Assembly (NCBI GenBank): GCA_934098435.1
Contig: CAKOOV010000001.1
Location: 119,899 to 183,898, forward strand
Length of the DNA: 64,000 nucleotides
Direction of reading: 5' to 3'
Source: an uncultured Bacilli bacterium
GTDB taxonomy: Bacteria; Bacillota_I; Bacilli_A; RF39; UBA660
How positions within the stretch are numbered: position 1 is the stretch's first letter; every line of letters starts with the position of its first letter. A program made the translations under genes and the position numbers. Positions 11,314 to 19,770 of this stretch are shown piece by piece. Below the pieces are notes generated by a model that was not told where the DNA came from, made no database searches, and saw only the letters and a program-made list of their open reading frames with translations.

Positions 11314-13824
11314 ATGGAAGATAAGAATATAGATAAAAATTTAAATATAGAAGATATGGGAGAAGATAATAATCATGAGAGAGATAGAAAAGTAGCTGTT
11401 AATATTGTTGGTGAAATGAGGAAGTCTTTTCTTGATTATTCGATGAGTGTTATTGTTGCTAGAGCTCTTCCTGATGTTAGAGATGGTCTTAAGCCTGTTC
11501 ATAGAAGAATTTTATATACTTTATATGAAGAGGGTATGACTCCTGATAAGAAATATCAGAAATCTGCTAATGCTGTTGGTGCTGTTATGGGTCATTATCA
11601 TCCACATGGTGATTCTGCTATTTATGAATCTATGGTAAGAATGGCACAAGATTTTACTTATCGACATACTCTTGTTGATGGACATGGTAATTTTGGCTCT
11701 ATTGATGGTGATGGTGCTGCTGCTAGTCGTTATACTGAAGCTAGACTTGCTAAGATATCGATGGAACTTTTAAGAGATTTAAATAAGGATACTGTTGATT
11801 TTTCAGAAAATTATGATGGTCAGAGAAAGGAACCTGTTGTTTTGCCTAGTAGATTTCCTAATATATTAGTTAATGGTAATATGGGTATTGCTGTTGGTAT
11901 GGCTACTAATATTCCACCACATAACTTGGGTGAAGTTATTGATGGATGTGTTGCTTATATTGATAATCCAGATATTACTGTTACTGAACTTATGCAATAT
12001 ATTAAGGGACCTGATTTTCCTACTGCTGGTGTTATTCTTGGTAATAGTGGTATTAAAAGGGCGTACGAGAGCGGTAGAGGAGCTATTACTATTAGAGGTA
12101 TGGCTACTGTTGAAGAAGCTCATAATAAGCACAGAATCGTTATTACAGAGCTTCCATATCAAGTTAATAAGAAGGCTTTGATTCAAAGAATTGGTGAACT
12201 TGTTAGAGATAAGGTTATTGATGGTATTTCTAATTTAAGTGATGAATCGGCTTTAGAGGGTATTAAGATTGTTATTGATGTTAAGAAAGAGGCTAATGCT
12301 AATGTTGTTTTAAATAATTTATATAAGCATACACAGCTTCAAACTTCTTATGGTATTAATTTTTTAATGCTTGTTGATGGTAGTCCTAGAACTCTTGGTT
12401 TAAGAGAGATTATTGAGAAGTATATTGATCATCAGAAACATGTTATTTATCGTAGATGTCAATTTGATTTAAAGAGATATAAAGATAGATTACATATATT
12501 AGATGGTTTAAAGATTGCTCTTGATAATATTGATAGAGTTATTAAGATTATTAGAGAGTCTGCTGATGACGATGAGGCTAAAGCTGGACTTATGTCTAAT
12601 TTTGCTTTATCAGAGGTTCAATCTCAGGCTATTCTTGATATGAGATTAAAGAGACTTACTGGACTTGAAAAATCTAAGATTGAAGAAGAGATTGCTGAAC
12701 TTGAAAAATTAGTTAAGGAATTAGAAGAAATATTAGCTAGTGAAGAGAAGATTCTTGATGTTATTAAGACTGAAATGCTTGAAATTAAAGATAAATATGC
12801 TGATGAGAGAAGAACACATATTGATATGACTGCTATTGATTATATTGAAGATGAATCTTTAATTCCTGTTGAGAATGTTGTTATTACTTTAACTAATAAG
12901 GGGTATATTAAGAGATTACCTGCTGATACTTATAAAACTCAAAATAGAGGTGGTATGGGTGTTAAAGGTATGGCTACTAATGAAGAGGATTTTGTAGAGC
13001 ATTTGATTAATGCTACTAGTCATGATTATATTCTTATGTTTACTAATAAGGGAAAGGTATATAGAATTAAGGGTTATGAGATTCCTGAATATAGTAGACA
13101 ATCTAAGGGATTACCTATTATTAATTTATTATCTTTAGATAAAGATGAAAAGGTTACTTCTTTATTGAAAATATCTAATGATGATGAATACAAATGTTTA
13201 GTATTTGCTACTAAGAGTGGTTTAATTAAAAGGACTGATATATCTGAATTTGATAGTATTAGGACTAATGGTAAGAAGTTTATTACTTTAAAAGATGATG
13301 ATGAACTTGTATCTGTTAAAAAGACTACTGGTACTGATGAGATATTGATGGCTTCTTCTAATGGTAGAATGGTTAGATTTAATGAGGATGCTGTTAGAAT
13401 TATGGGTAGAAGTGCTTCTGGTGTTAGGGGTATTAATCTAGATGATGGAATACTTGTTGGTATGGAGATTGTTGAACCTAATGAGTATGTACTTGTTATT
13501 ACTGAAAATGGTTATGGTAAGAAGACTCCTGTTGATGAATATAGAATTACTAATCGTGGTGGAAAAGGTGTAAAAACGGTTAATATTACAGAAAAGAATG
13601 GTTCTATTGTGTCATTTAAGACTGTTGATGATAGTAAGGATTTAATGATTATTACTGATTCTGGTATTATTATTAGATTGGCTGTTGATAAGATATCTAC
13701 GATGAGTAGAGTTACTCAAGGTGTTAAGCTTATTAATTTAAAAGAAGATAGTATTGTTAGTTCTACTGCTATTGTTGATAAGGAAAAAAATTATGATAAT
13801 GATGATGAAAAGGAAAGTGAATAA
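11314..13824 (+). CDS. gyrA: DNA gyrase subunit A
   Basis: About 836 aa. Its start region has [20 protein letters not shown], and the catalytic tyrosine in [10 protein letters not shown] is near residue 140. The tower and coiled-coil region follows, then six beta-pinwheel repeats. The GyrA box is QNRGGMG, one of several RGG-containing blades, which marks it as gyrase rather than ParC. AGGAGG at 11302-11307 precedes two consecutive ATGs (11311, 11314); the second has the better spacing. It is 10 bp after gyrB. No hairpin terminator is evident after it. Confidence 0.97.
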   Translation: MEDKNIDKNLNIEDMGEDNNHERDRKVAVNIVGEMRKSFLDYSMSVIVARALPDVRDGLKPVHRRILYTLYEEGMTPDKKYQKSANAVGAVMGHYHPHGDSAIYESMVRMAQDFTYRHTLVDGHGNFGSIDGDGAAASRYTEARLAKISMELLRDLNKDTVDFSENYDGQRKEPVVLPSRFPNILVNGNMGIAVGMATNIPPHNLGEVIDGCVAYIDNPDITVTELMQYIKGPDFPTAGVILGNSGIKRAYESGRGAITIRGMATVEEAHNKHRIVITELPYQVNKKALIQRIGELVRDKVIDGISNLSDESALEGIKIVIDVKKEANANVVLNNLYKHTQLQTSYGINFLMLVDGSPRTLGLREIIEKYIDHQKHVIYRRCQFDLKRYKDRLHILDGLKIALDNIDRVIKIIRESADDDEAKAGLMSNFALSEVQSQAILDMRLKRLTGLEKSKIEEEIAELEKLVKELEEILASEEKILDVIKTEMLEIKDKYADERRTHIDMTAIDYIEDESLIPVENVVITLTNKGYIKRLPADTYKTQNRGGMGVKGMATNEEDFVEHLINATSHDYILMFTNKGKVYRIKGYEIPEYSRQSKGLPIINLLSLDKDEKVTSLLKISNDDEYKCLVFATKSGLIKRTDISEFDSIRTNGKKFITLKDDDELVSVKKTTGTDEILMASSNGRMVRFNEDAVRIMGRSASGVRGINLDDGILVGMEIVEPNEYVLVITENGYGKKTPVDEYRITNRGGKGVKTVNITEKNGSIVSFKTVDDSKDLMIITDSGIIIRLAVDKISTMSRVTQGVKLINLKEDSIVSSTAIVDKEKNYDNDDEKESE

Positions 13825-13932
13825 TATATTTGCTTTCTTTTATTTTATGTATTTATATAATAATTTAAATACATTTGTTCGTTTGTTTTAATATATTTTA
13901 TTTACTTGTTGATAGATAATTATTTATTTTAA

Positions 13933-13961
13933 TTGCATTTCTTTTAATTTTATTGTAAAAT
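13933..13961 (+). promoter_or_regulatory. SRP RNA promoter
   Basis: -35 TTGCAT (13933-13938), 17-bp spacer, -10 TAAAAT (13956-13961), 7 bp before the inferred 5' end of the RNA. Confidence 0.6.
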
Positions 13962-13967
13962 GATATT

Positions 13968-14050
13968 GATACAACGTTAATTGATGGAACCAAGTCAGGG
14001 GCGGAAGCCAGCAGCTTTAACATTACATTGGCGTGTGTATCTTTTTTTTT
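13968..14050 (+). ncRNA. ffs: Signal recognition particle RNA, small bacterial type
   Basis: It contains the SRP helix-8 core GTCAGG-GGCGGAAGCC-AGCAGC, with the GGAA tetraloop and flanking internal loop bound by Ffh. The ends pair (GATACA at 13968 with TGTATC ending at 14041), and nine T follow as the terminator. About 74-80 nt is the usual small 4.5S type rather than the long Bacillus scRNA. Its place between gyrA and tadA/dnaX matches the Bacillus arrangement around scr. Confidence 0.85.
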
Positions 14051-14112
14051 TATATTCTATATGTGATTCACTTTTCTTTATTGATTATTAAAATTAGAAT
14101 ATTTTTAAATCA

Positions 14113-14128
14113 TGTTTCATGTGAAACA
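14113..14128. other. parS: parS-like site 1
   Basis: TGTTTCATGTGAAACA differs from the consensus TGTTTCACGTGAAACA at one central base. Flanking ATCA/TGAT extends the palindrome and a T run follows, so it could also form a hairpin in RNA. Confidence 0.6.
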
Positions 14129-14180
14129 TGATTTTTTATTACTTTATTATAATATAATCATATGTATTTATATTTATTAA

Positions 14181-14229
14181 TATTATTTTTTGTTTTTATT
14201 TGTAAGATTACTATTTAATGTTTCACGTG
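14181..14229 (+). repeat. Direct repeat A, copy 1
   Basis: 49 bp matching 14531-14579 with two mismatches. The repeat includes the left part of parS site 2, and in the other copy the left part of parS site 4. Confidence 0.8.
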
Positions 14230-14234
14230 GAACG
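14219..14234. other. parS: Degenerate parS site 2
   Basis: TGTTTCACGTGGAACG has two changes from the consensus, both in the right half. It is followed by TAG and a decayed, DnaA-box-like TGTTAATAG. Confidence 0.5.
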
Positions 14235-14357
14235 TAGCTGTTAATAGTTTTATTATTATTAATTAATTAATTTTGTATTTATAAAATATATGACTATGAT
14301 ATTTAATTGTAGTTTAGTGAAAAAATTATTAACATTCTTAATAATAATTTTTTATTA

Positions 14358-14373
14358 TGTTTCACGTGAAACA
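14358..14373. other. parS: parS site 3 (perfect)
   Basis: TGTTTCACGTGAAACA, an exact 16-bp parS palindrome, the target of ParB/Spo0J. A DnaA box begins 3 bp after it. Confidence 0.92.
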
Positions 14374-14376
14374 TAG

Positions 14377-14385
14377 TTATCAACA
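14377..14385 (+). other. DnaA box adjoining parS site 3
   Basis: TTATCAACA, one mismatch from TTATCCACA and identical (inverted) to the oriC box at 4712-4720. Confidence 0.65.
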
Positions 14386-14530
14386 ATTTTTTGTTTATTA
14401 TTATTTTTATATCATAAATATTAATATGTTTTATTAGATTTTAAATAATAAAATTTTATATTTATTTTTTTACAAAATTTAAAAATTATTCTTATTTAAT
14501 ATTTTTTTTAATAAGAATAATAATGTTTAA

Positions 14531-14579
14531 TATTATTTTTTGCTTTTATTTGTTAGATTACTATTTAATGTTTCACGTG
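14531..14579 (+). repeat. Direct repeat A, copy 2
   Basis: Second copy of the 49-bp repeat at 14181-14229, two mismatches; runs into parS site 4. Confidence 0.8.
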
Positions 14580-14584
14580 AAACA
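14569..14584. other. parS: parS site 4 (perfect)
   Basis: TGTTTCACGTGAAACA, exact; a DnaA box begins 3 bp downstream. Confidence 0.92.
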
Positions 14585-14587
14585 TAG

Positions 14588-14596
14588 TTATCAACA
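14588..14596 (+). other. DnaA box adjoining parS site 4
   Basis: TTATCAACA, in the same orientation and with the same TAG spacer as at site 3. Confidence 0.65.
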
Positions 14597-14649
14597 GTTT
14601 CTTGTTTATTATTATTTTTATATTATAAATATTAATATATTTTTTATTA

Positions 14650-14665
14650 TGTTTCACGTGAAACA
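14650..14665. other. parS: parS site 5 (perfect)
   Basis: TGTTTCACGTGAAACA, exact; a consensus DnaA box begins 3 bp downstream. Confidence 0.92.
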
Positions 14666-14668
14666 TAG

Positions 14669-14677
14669 TTATCCACA
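14669..14677 (+). other. Consensus DnaA box adjoining parS site 5
   Basis: TTATCCACA, an exact DnaA box and the best match noted in the window; same TAG spacer after parS. Confidence 0.75.
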
Positions 14678-14774
14678 AAATTATTAATATATTTTAAAGA
14701 TTTGTATTGATTAAATGTATATTTATATGTTAATATTGTTATTAATTTGAATCAAATTAGTGATGGTGATATTG

Positions 14775-15200
14775 ATGAATGAAAGTTTTATGATAATTGC
14801 TATAGAAGAGGCAAGAATTGCTTACAAAAATGATGAAATACCTGTTGGATGTGCTATCTTTTATAATGGTAAGTTGGTTTCAAAAGCTCATAATTGTCGT
14901 GAGAAGACAAATAATAGCATTATGCATGCTGAAATTGTTGCTATTAGTGATGCTTGTGAAAAACTTTGTAGTTGGAGACTTAATAATTGTGTTTTATATG
15001 TCACTTTGGAGCCTTGTATGATGTGTATGGGTGCTATTATTGAAAGTCGTATAAAAAAAGTTTATTTTGGAACTAAAAATAATAGCGAACAAATGTATGA
15101 TGCAAATGCTATTAAGAAAGCAGTGAATGCTGAATTTGTTGATAACAAAGAATGTTCTAAATTATTATCTGATTTTTTTAAAAATAAGAGAAAAAAATAA
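14775..15200 (+). CDS. tadA: tRNA(Arg) adenosine-34 deaminase TadA
   Basis: 141 aa zinc deaminase that converts A34 to inosine in tRNA-Arg(ACG). The motif MHAEIVAI carries the zinc His and catalytic Glu, and EPCMMCMGAI carries the two zinc cysteines. The start at 14775 (MNESFMIIAIEEAR) is preceded by GGTGAT at 14765-14770; earlier in-frame GTG/ATG codons lie in or before that site. It sits downstream of the parS array and upstream of dnaX, as in Bacillus. Confidence 0.95.
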   Translation: MNESFMIIAIEEARIAYKNDEIPVGCAIFYNGKLVSKAHNCREKTNNSIMHAEIVAISDACEKLCSWRLNNCVLYVTLEPCMMCMGAIIESRIKKVYFGTKNNSEQMYDANAIKKAVNAEFVDNKECSKLLSDFFKNKRKK

Positions 15201-15217
15201 TTATTTCTCTTGTTTTT
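15186..15217 (+). terminator. Terminator overlapping the end of tadA
   Basis: Stem AAGAGAAA / TTTCTCTT; the tadA stop codon lies in the loop region. The T tract is interrupted by a G. Confidence 0.55.
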
Positions 15218-15218
15218 A

Positions 15219-15227
15219 TGTTATAAT
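15219..15227 (+). promoter_or_regulatory. Extended -10 promoter of the dnaX operon
   Basis: TGTTATAAT, the same extended -10 sequence seen before DUF951, ychF, ftsE and the histidine phosphatase gene. Confidence 0.55.
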
Positions 15228-15255
15228 ATAGGCAGTGGAGGTTGATTTTGTTTAT

Positions 15256-16920
15256 ATGAGTTATTTGGCTTTATATCGTAAATATAGACCTATCGATTTT
15301 GATGATGTATATGGTCAAGAAGAAGTTGTAACTGTTATAAAAAATGCTATTGCTAATGGTAAAGTATCTCATGCCTATCTTTTTAGTGGTCCTAGAGGAA
15401 CTGGTAAAACTACTGTAGCTAAAATAATTGCTAGACTTGTTAATTGTGAACATTTAGTTGATTCTAAGCCTTGTGGTAAATGTTATAATTGTTTAAATTT
15501 TAACAATAGTAATGATATTGTTGAAATAGATGCAGCTTCAAATAATGGTGTTGATGAAATTAGAGAACTTAGGGATAAAATTAATTTGGTTCCTAGTAGT
15601 GCTAAATATAAAGTTTATATTATTGATGAGGTTCATATGCTTACTAATCAGGCTTTTAATGCTTTATTGAAAACTTTAGAGGAGCCTCCTAGTCACGTTA
15701 TTTTTATTTTGGCGACTACAGAACCTTCTAAAATTCCACTTACTATTTCATCAAGGTGTCAAAAATTTAGATTTTCTAAGATTAGTGATAATAAAATTGT
15801 TGATAGATTAAAAGATATAGTAAAATTGGAAGATATTAATATTGATAATGATGCTTTATTTGAAATAGCAAGGCTTTCCGATGGTGGTATGAGGGATTCT
15901 ATTAATATGTTAGATCAACTTATTTCTTATAGTAATTCTAAAATTACTTTAAATGACGTTTATGATGTTAATGGTTCTGTTTCCTATGATGAATTATTTA
16001 CTTTAATTAATGATATATATAATAATGATAAAGTTGATATTATTGATTTTGTTGATAATTTGGATAACGAAGGGAAAGAAATTATTAAATTCCTTCAAGA
16101 ATTATTGATTTTTTTAAAAGACGTTATTTTATATAAAAATGCAAAGATATTATCTAATGTTGAAATAAAAAATGATTATATTATTAAAGTTTCAAAATTA
16201 TATAGTGATAATTTGTTGTATGACTTGATTGAAAATTTAAATGATATTCAAACTACAATAAAATCTTCTACGCATGGTAGTATTGTATTTATGACTTTTA
16301 TTCTTAAATTTTCAGATGCAATATACAAAAAGAGTGATAATAATAATATAAAAATTGATGGAACTGTAGAAAAAAATGAAAACAATGCTGTAGAAAATAA
16401 TAAAAATGAGAAAAATATTTCCCGGGAAATAAAAAAAGTGGATAATATTCAAAAAATGTCTGATGATGAAATAAATGTGAGGGTAAATAATGCACTTGCT
16501 ACAGCTTCAAAGGATGTTTTAAATAAAGTTAAAAATAATTGGTCTTTGATAGATGATTATTTAACTGATGAAAAATTTTCGGTTGTTTCTGGATTGTTAA
16601 AAGACTTTGTGCCTGTTGTTGCTTCTGAGAAATATATTATTGTTGCTATCGATTTAAATTCAATGGTTGATAGAGTTAATGATGATATTATTGAGGTTGA
16701 AACATTTTTTAGGAAATTATTTGATTTTAATATTTCTGCTGTTGCTATTACTAATGTTCGTTGGCAAGCCGAAAAAAATAAATATGTTAGTAATATTAAA
16801 AAAGGTATTAAGTATTCTGTTAAAGAAATGCATAAAAGTAATGTTGATGAGATAAAAAATAATAATCCTGTTGATGAATTGATTGATTTATTAGGGGATA
16901 GTGTAATAGAATATAAATAG
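15256..16920 (+). CDS. dnaX: DNA polymerase III subunits gamma/tau
   Basis: About 554 aa clamp-loader ATPase. It opens SYLALYRKYRPIDFDDVYGQ; Walker A GPRGTGKT, a four-cysteine zinc module (CEH..CGKCYNC), Walker B VYIIDEVHML and the sensor SSRCQKF follow. A low-complexity Asn/Lys linker near residues 375-410 leads to the C-terminal tau-like region. Starting at ATG 15256 gives the family N-terminus; the GGAGGTTGAT ribosome site is upstream, and a GTG at 15235 would add seven atypical residues. A perfect Noc-type palindrome lies in the sequence coding for the linker. It begins the operon with ybaB and recR. Confidence 0.95.
   Translation: MSYLALYRKYRPIDFDDVYGQEEVVTVIKNAIANGKVSHAYLFSGPRGTGKTTVAKIIARLVNCEHLVDSKPCGKCYNCLNFNNSNDIVEIDAASNNGVDEIRELRDKINLVPSSAKYKVYIIDEVHMLTNQAFNALLKTLEEPPSHVIFILATTEPSKIPLTISSRCQKFRFSKISDNKIVDRLKDIVKLEDINIDNDALFEIARLSDGGMRDSINMLDQLISYSNSKITLNDVYDVNGSVSYDELFTLINDIYNNDKVDIIDFVDNLDNEGKEIIKFLQELLIFLKDVILYKNAKILSNVEIKNDYIIKVSKLYSDNLLYDLIENLNDIQTTIKSSTHGSIVFMTFILKFSDAIYKKSDNNNIKIDGTVEKNENNAVENNKNEKNISREIKKVDNIQKMSDDEINVRVNNALATASKDVLNKVKNNWSLIDDYLTDEKFSVVSGLLKDFVPVVASEKYIIVAIDLNSMVDRVNDDIIEVETFFRKLFDFNISAVAITNVRWQAEKNKYVSNIKKGIKYSVKEMHKSNVDEIKNNNPVDELIDLLGDSVIEYK
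16416..16431. promoter_or_regulatory. Perfect Noc-binding-site palindrome inside dnaX
   Basis: TATTTCCCGGGAAATA, exactly the palindrome bound by Bacillus Noc. A GC-rich CCCGGG core is rare in a sequence this AT-rich, and it lies in the variable linker of DnaX, where coding constraint is weak. Confidence 0.65.
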
Positions 16921-16934
16921 AGAGGATGATTTAA

Positions 16935-17231
16935 ATGAATATGCAAAATTTAATGATGCAAGCAAAAAAAATGCAAAAAGATATTGAAAAAGCTCAGACT
17001 GAGTTGGAATCTAAAAAATATGAAGGAAAATCTCAAATGGTCACTGCTGTTATCAGTGGTAAAGGAAAACTTATTTCTTTAAATATTGATATGAATGATT
17101 TTTCTTCTGATGATAAGGAAATTATTGAGGATATGATTTTAGTAGCAGTTAATAGTGCAATTGAAAAGATGGAAGCTGATAAGGCTGATAAATTTGGTAA
17201 ATATGGCCAAATGTTTAATGGTTTGATGTAA
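16935..17231 (+). CDS. YbaB/EbfC family nucleoid-associated protein
   Basis: 98 aa. It starts MNMQNLMMQAKKMQKDIEKAQ, the family's amphipathic helix, followed by a VTAVISGKGKLISLNID strand segment. These are small dimeric DNA-binding proteins of unclear role, nearly always encoded between dnaX and recR as here. AGAGGATGAT precedes the start; recR begins 1 nt after its stop. Confidence 0.93.
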   Translation: MNMQNLMMQAKKMQKDIEKAQTELESKKYEGKSQMVTAVISGKGKLISLNIDMNDFSSDDKEIIEDMILVAVNSAIEKMEADKADKFGKYGQMFNGLM

Positions 17232-17232
17232 A

Positions 17233-17826
17233 ATGTATCCTAAATGTATTAGAAATATAATTGACTGCTTTAAGGATTTGCCTGGTATAGGAGAAAAAAC
17301 TGCGGAAAGACTTGCTTTTTCTTTGATTAGTTTTAATAAAGAAAAACTTACTTCTTTTTCTGATGCTATTATAGATATTAGGGATAAGATTACTACTTGT
17401 GAAATTTGCGGTAATATTGCTGATTCTGATATTTGTAGTATTTGTTCAGATAAAGAAAGAAATAGTAATATAATTTTTGTTGTAGAAAAGGCAAAAGATA
17501 TTTCCTTGTTTGAAAAGATTAATATTTATAATGGTAAGTATCATGTTCTTGGTGGTCTTATTTCTCCTTTAGATGGTATTGGACCTGATGATATTAATAT
17601 TAATAAATTAATCGATAGGGTAGATAAGGAATCTATTAATGAAATTATTATGGCACTAAAACCTTCTATAGAAGGAGAAACTACTATGCAATATATTAAA
17701 AAGATATTAGAAAATAAGAATATTAAGGTTACTAGAATTGCTACTGGTATTCCTATGGGAACTGATATTGAATATATAGATGCAATGACGCTAGAATTTG
17801 CTTTAGAAGGTAGAAAAGACATATAA
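17233..17826 (+). CDS. recR: Recombination protein RecR
   Basis: 197 aa. The helix-hairpin-helix DLPGIGEKTAERLAF is near the N-terminus, then a four-cysteine zinc finger (CEICGNIADSDICSIC), a Toprim region (IIFVVEKAKD) and the C-terminal GTDIEYIDAMTLEFAL. It acts with RecF and RecO in gap repair. There is no obvious ribosome site; with a 1-nt gap after ybaB, translation is probably coupled. Confidence 0.95.
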   Translation: MYPKCIRNIIDCFKDLPGIGEKTAERLAFSLISFNKEKLTSFSDAIIDIRDKITTCEICGNIADSDICSICSDKERNSNIIFVVEKAKDISLFEKINIYNGKYHVLGGLISPLDGIGPDDININKLIDRVDKESINEIIMALKPSIEGETTMQYIKKILENKNIKVTRIATGIPMGTDIEYIDAMTLEFALEGRKDI

Positions 17827-17864
17827 AATTTATAATATCATATATTTTAGTGGTGATGTTTATT

Positions 17865-18053
17865 ATGTTTTCTAAAATTATCTGGTTTATAAAAAAAATT
17901 ATTTTTGGTATTTTGTTTATTTATGCTTTTAATATTGTTGTATTTCCTTTAAATGTTATATTACCTATTAATATTTTTAACGTTATGTTAACTGCTTTTT
18001 TAGGTTTTCCTTTTATTTTAATGTTTTGTTTATTTTCATTATTTATTTTTTAG
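17865..18053 (+). CDS. BofA-like sigma-K processing regulator
   Basis: 62 aa, almost wholly hydrophobic, with two membrane segments. The C-terminal pattern FPLNVILPINIFNVMLTAFL resembles BofA (NxxG-like turn, then IPxNxxxAxxxGxxGxPG), and the position between recR and holB matches Bacillus recR-yaaL-bofA. BofA holds the SpoIVFB protease inactive in the outer forespore membrane. GGTGAT (17852-17857) supports ATG 17865. The similarity is modest, so the call rests partly on gene order. Confidence 0.6.
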   Translation: MFSKIIWFIKKIIFGILFIYAFNIVVFPLNVILPINIFNVMLTAFLGFPFILMFCLFSLFIF

Positions 18054-18064
18054 GTGGTGATTTG

Positions 18065-18994
18065 ATGTTAGATATTTATAAAAATGGACAGGCTATTGCC
18101 TATAATACTATGATGAATGCTATAAATAATAATAAACTTTCACATGCGTATTTGTTTAATTCTAATGGCAATCCTGATGTTATGGATATTGTTTTGTCTT
18201 TTGTTAAATCGATTGTTTGCTTGGAATATGATGATGAAAGTAGTGCTATTAAAGTATGCATGAGAATAGATGAAGGAAACTATTTAGATGTTATGGTTAT
18301 TGAGCCTGATGGACTTTGGATTAAAAAAAATCAGATAATTGATTTACAAAATGAATTTAGCAAAAAGGCTGTAGAAGGAAGAAAAAAAATATATATTATT
18401 AAATCTGCTGATAAAATGAATGTTCAAACTGCAAATTCTATTCTGAAATTTTTGGAGGAGCCTGTTGACGACATTATAGCTATTTTGATTGTTGATAATA
18501 TTAATTTGGTTTTACCAACTATTCTTTCTAGATGTCAAATTATTAAACTTAATAAGAAAAAATTGTCAGATTATTCTAATGACAACTTTCGTTATTTGTT
18601 TAATAATGGTAAATATTTTGATAATGATAAAATTAGTAATATTATCGAATGTGTTATTAATTTCATATGTTATATTGAAAAAAATGGTATGGATGCTATG
18701 ATTTATACTAGAAAATTATGGCATAATAATTTTAAAGATAGAGAAGATAATATTATGGCAGTTGAACTTATGATTAATTTCTATTTTGATGTTATTAAAT
18801 ATATAGCTAATGGTAAAATTGATTTTTACCGTGATAAAACTTCTGATGTTTGTAACATAGCTAATTTTAATTCTATTGAAAGTGTAGCAAATAAAATTGA
18901 AATACTTGATAATGTAAAAAATAATTTGAAAAAAAATTTGAATATTAATTTGATTATAGATAAAATGATTATAGATATGTGTGGTGATTATTAA
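18065..18994 (+). CDS. holB: DNA polymerase III delta' subunit
   Basis: About 309 aa. It shows the clamp-loader fold (KLSHAYLFNSNG, NSILKFLEEPVDD, and the SRC sensor in LSRCQII). The Walker A is missing (no GK[ST]), as is usual for delta', and the zinc cysteines of DnaX are largely lost. GGTGGTGAT upstream supports ATG 18065; an earlier frame start would overlap bofA. It shares its stop/start junction with ricT. Confidence 0.88.
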   Translation: MLDIYKNGQAIAYNTMMNAINNNKLSHAYLFNSNGNPDVMDIVLSFVKSIVCLEYDDESSAIKVCMRIDEGNYLDVMVIEPDGLWIKKNQIIDLQNEFSKKAVEGRKKIYIIKSADKMNVQTANSILKFLEEPVDDIIAILIVDNINLVLPTILSRCQIIKLNKKKLSDYSNDNFRYLFNNGKYFDNDKISNIIECVINFICYIEKNGMDAMIYTRKLWHNNFKDREDNIMAVELMINFYFDVIKYIANGKIDFYRDKTSDVCNIANFNSIESVANKIEILDNVKNNLKKNLNINLIIDKMIIDMCGDY

Positions 18995-19770
18995 TGAAAG
19001 TAGTTGGTGTAAAAATTAATGAAAATGGAAAAATTTTATATTATGATTCTAATGATCTTAATTTAAAAATTAATTTAATGGTAATTGTTCTTGATGAAAG
19101 AGGATTACAAATTGCTAGAGTTATTGATTTTATGGATGTTCCTGAAAATTCTGATTATGAGAAAATTGTTAGGATTGCTACTAAAAAGGACTATCTTCAA
19201 TATTTAAAAAATATTGAAGCTGCTAAAGTTGCTTTAGAAAAATGTAGATCTATTGTAATGAAAAACAATTTGAATATGAATATTATTGATGCTACATATA
19301 ATTTTGATAAAAGTCAGTTATTATTTAGATTTTTGTCTGATGAAAGAGTTGATTTTAGAAATTTGGCAAAAGAATTGGGAGCAAAACTTAGAACTAGAAT
19401 AGAACTTAGGCAGATAGGAATTAGAGATAAGGCGAAGGAAATAGGTGGTATTGGTCCTTGTGGACGTTTTTTATGCTGTAGCACTTTTCTTACTAATTTT
19501 GATACTGTTTCTATTAGTATGGCAAAAAATCAAGGACTAGCTCTTAATCCTACTAAAATTAATGGTGTTTGTGGTAGACTTTTGTGTTGTTTAAATTACG
19601 AGAATGAGCAATATTTGGATGCTAAAAAAGATATTCCAGATGTTGGTAAAAAGGTTATAATTAATGGCAAAGAAGGAAAAGTAATTACTTCAGCACCACT
19701 TTTACATAAATATAAAATCTTAGTTGATGATGAATTGATTGAAGTTGATAAAAATGATAGTACGAAATAG
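18994..19770 (+). CDS. ricT: PSP1-domain protein RicT (YaaT)
   Basis: 258 aa. The PSP1 domain carries the conserved cysteine motifs GPCGRFLCC and GVCGRLLCCLNYE. In Bacillus RicT forms the Y-complex with RicA and RicF (an Fe-S complex), which promotes RNase Y mRNA maturation and phosphorelay to Spo0A; this fits with a sporulating host. The start overlaps the holB stop by 1 nt. In Bacillus yabA follows ricT; here the tRNA methyltransferase gene overlaps ricT directly and yabA is absent. Confidence 0.93.
   Translation: MKVVGVKINENGKILYYDSNDLNLKINLMVIVLDERGLQIARVIDFMDVPENSDYEKIVRIATKKDYLQYLKNIEAAKVALEKCRSIVMKNNLNMNIIDATYNFDKSQLLFRFLSDERVDFRNLAKELGAKLRTRIELRQIGIRDKAKEIGGIGPCGRFLCCSTFLTNFDTVSISMAKNQGLALNPTKINGVCGRLLCCLNYENEQYLDAKKDIPDVGKKVIINGKEGKVITSAPLLHKYKILVDDELIEVDKNDSTK

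Larger units (their letters stand above)
14357..14432 (+). repeat. Direct repeat B, copy 1 (parS + DnaA-box cassette)
   Basis: About 76 bp matching 14568-14643 with about four mismatches. It spans a perfect parS, the adjoining DnaA box and a conserved AT-rich tail. Confidence 0.8.
14568..14643 (+). repeat. Direct repeat B, copy 2 (parS + DnaA-box cassette)
   Basis: Second copy of the cassette at 14357-14432, about four mismatches in 76 bp. Confidence 0.8.
14051..14774. other. Non-coding block between SRP RNA and tadA: parS/DnaA-box array
   Basis: No credible gene on either strand. This very AT-rich stretch holds five 16-bp parS or parS-like palindromes, three adjoining DnaA boxes and two sets of direct repeats, listed separately. 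It is probably the main ParB-loading centromere of the chromosome. Confidence 0.75.

Noticed and set aside
11866..12186. Long open frames on both strands inside gyrA, and similar frames inside mfd and other genes
   Set aside because: They are shadows of the coding frame: low-complexity Ile/Leu/Asn/Ser translations with no ribosome site and no recognisable domain.
14113..14140. parS-like site 1 as a plain transcription terminator
   Set aside because: It can form a hairpin followed by T, but the one-mismatch match to parS and its place in the array are more telling; no gene ends just before it except the already terminated SRP RNA.
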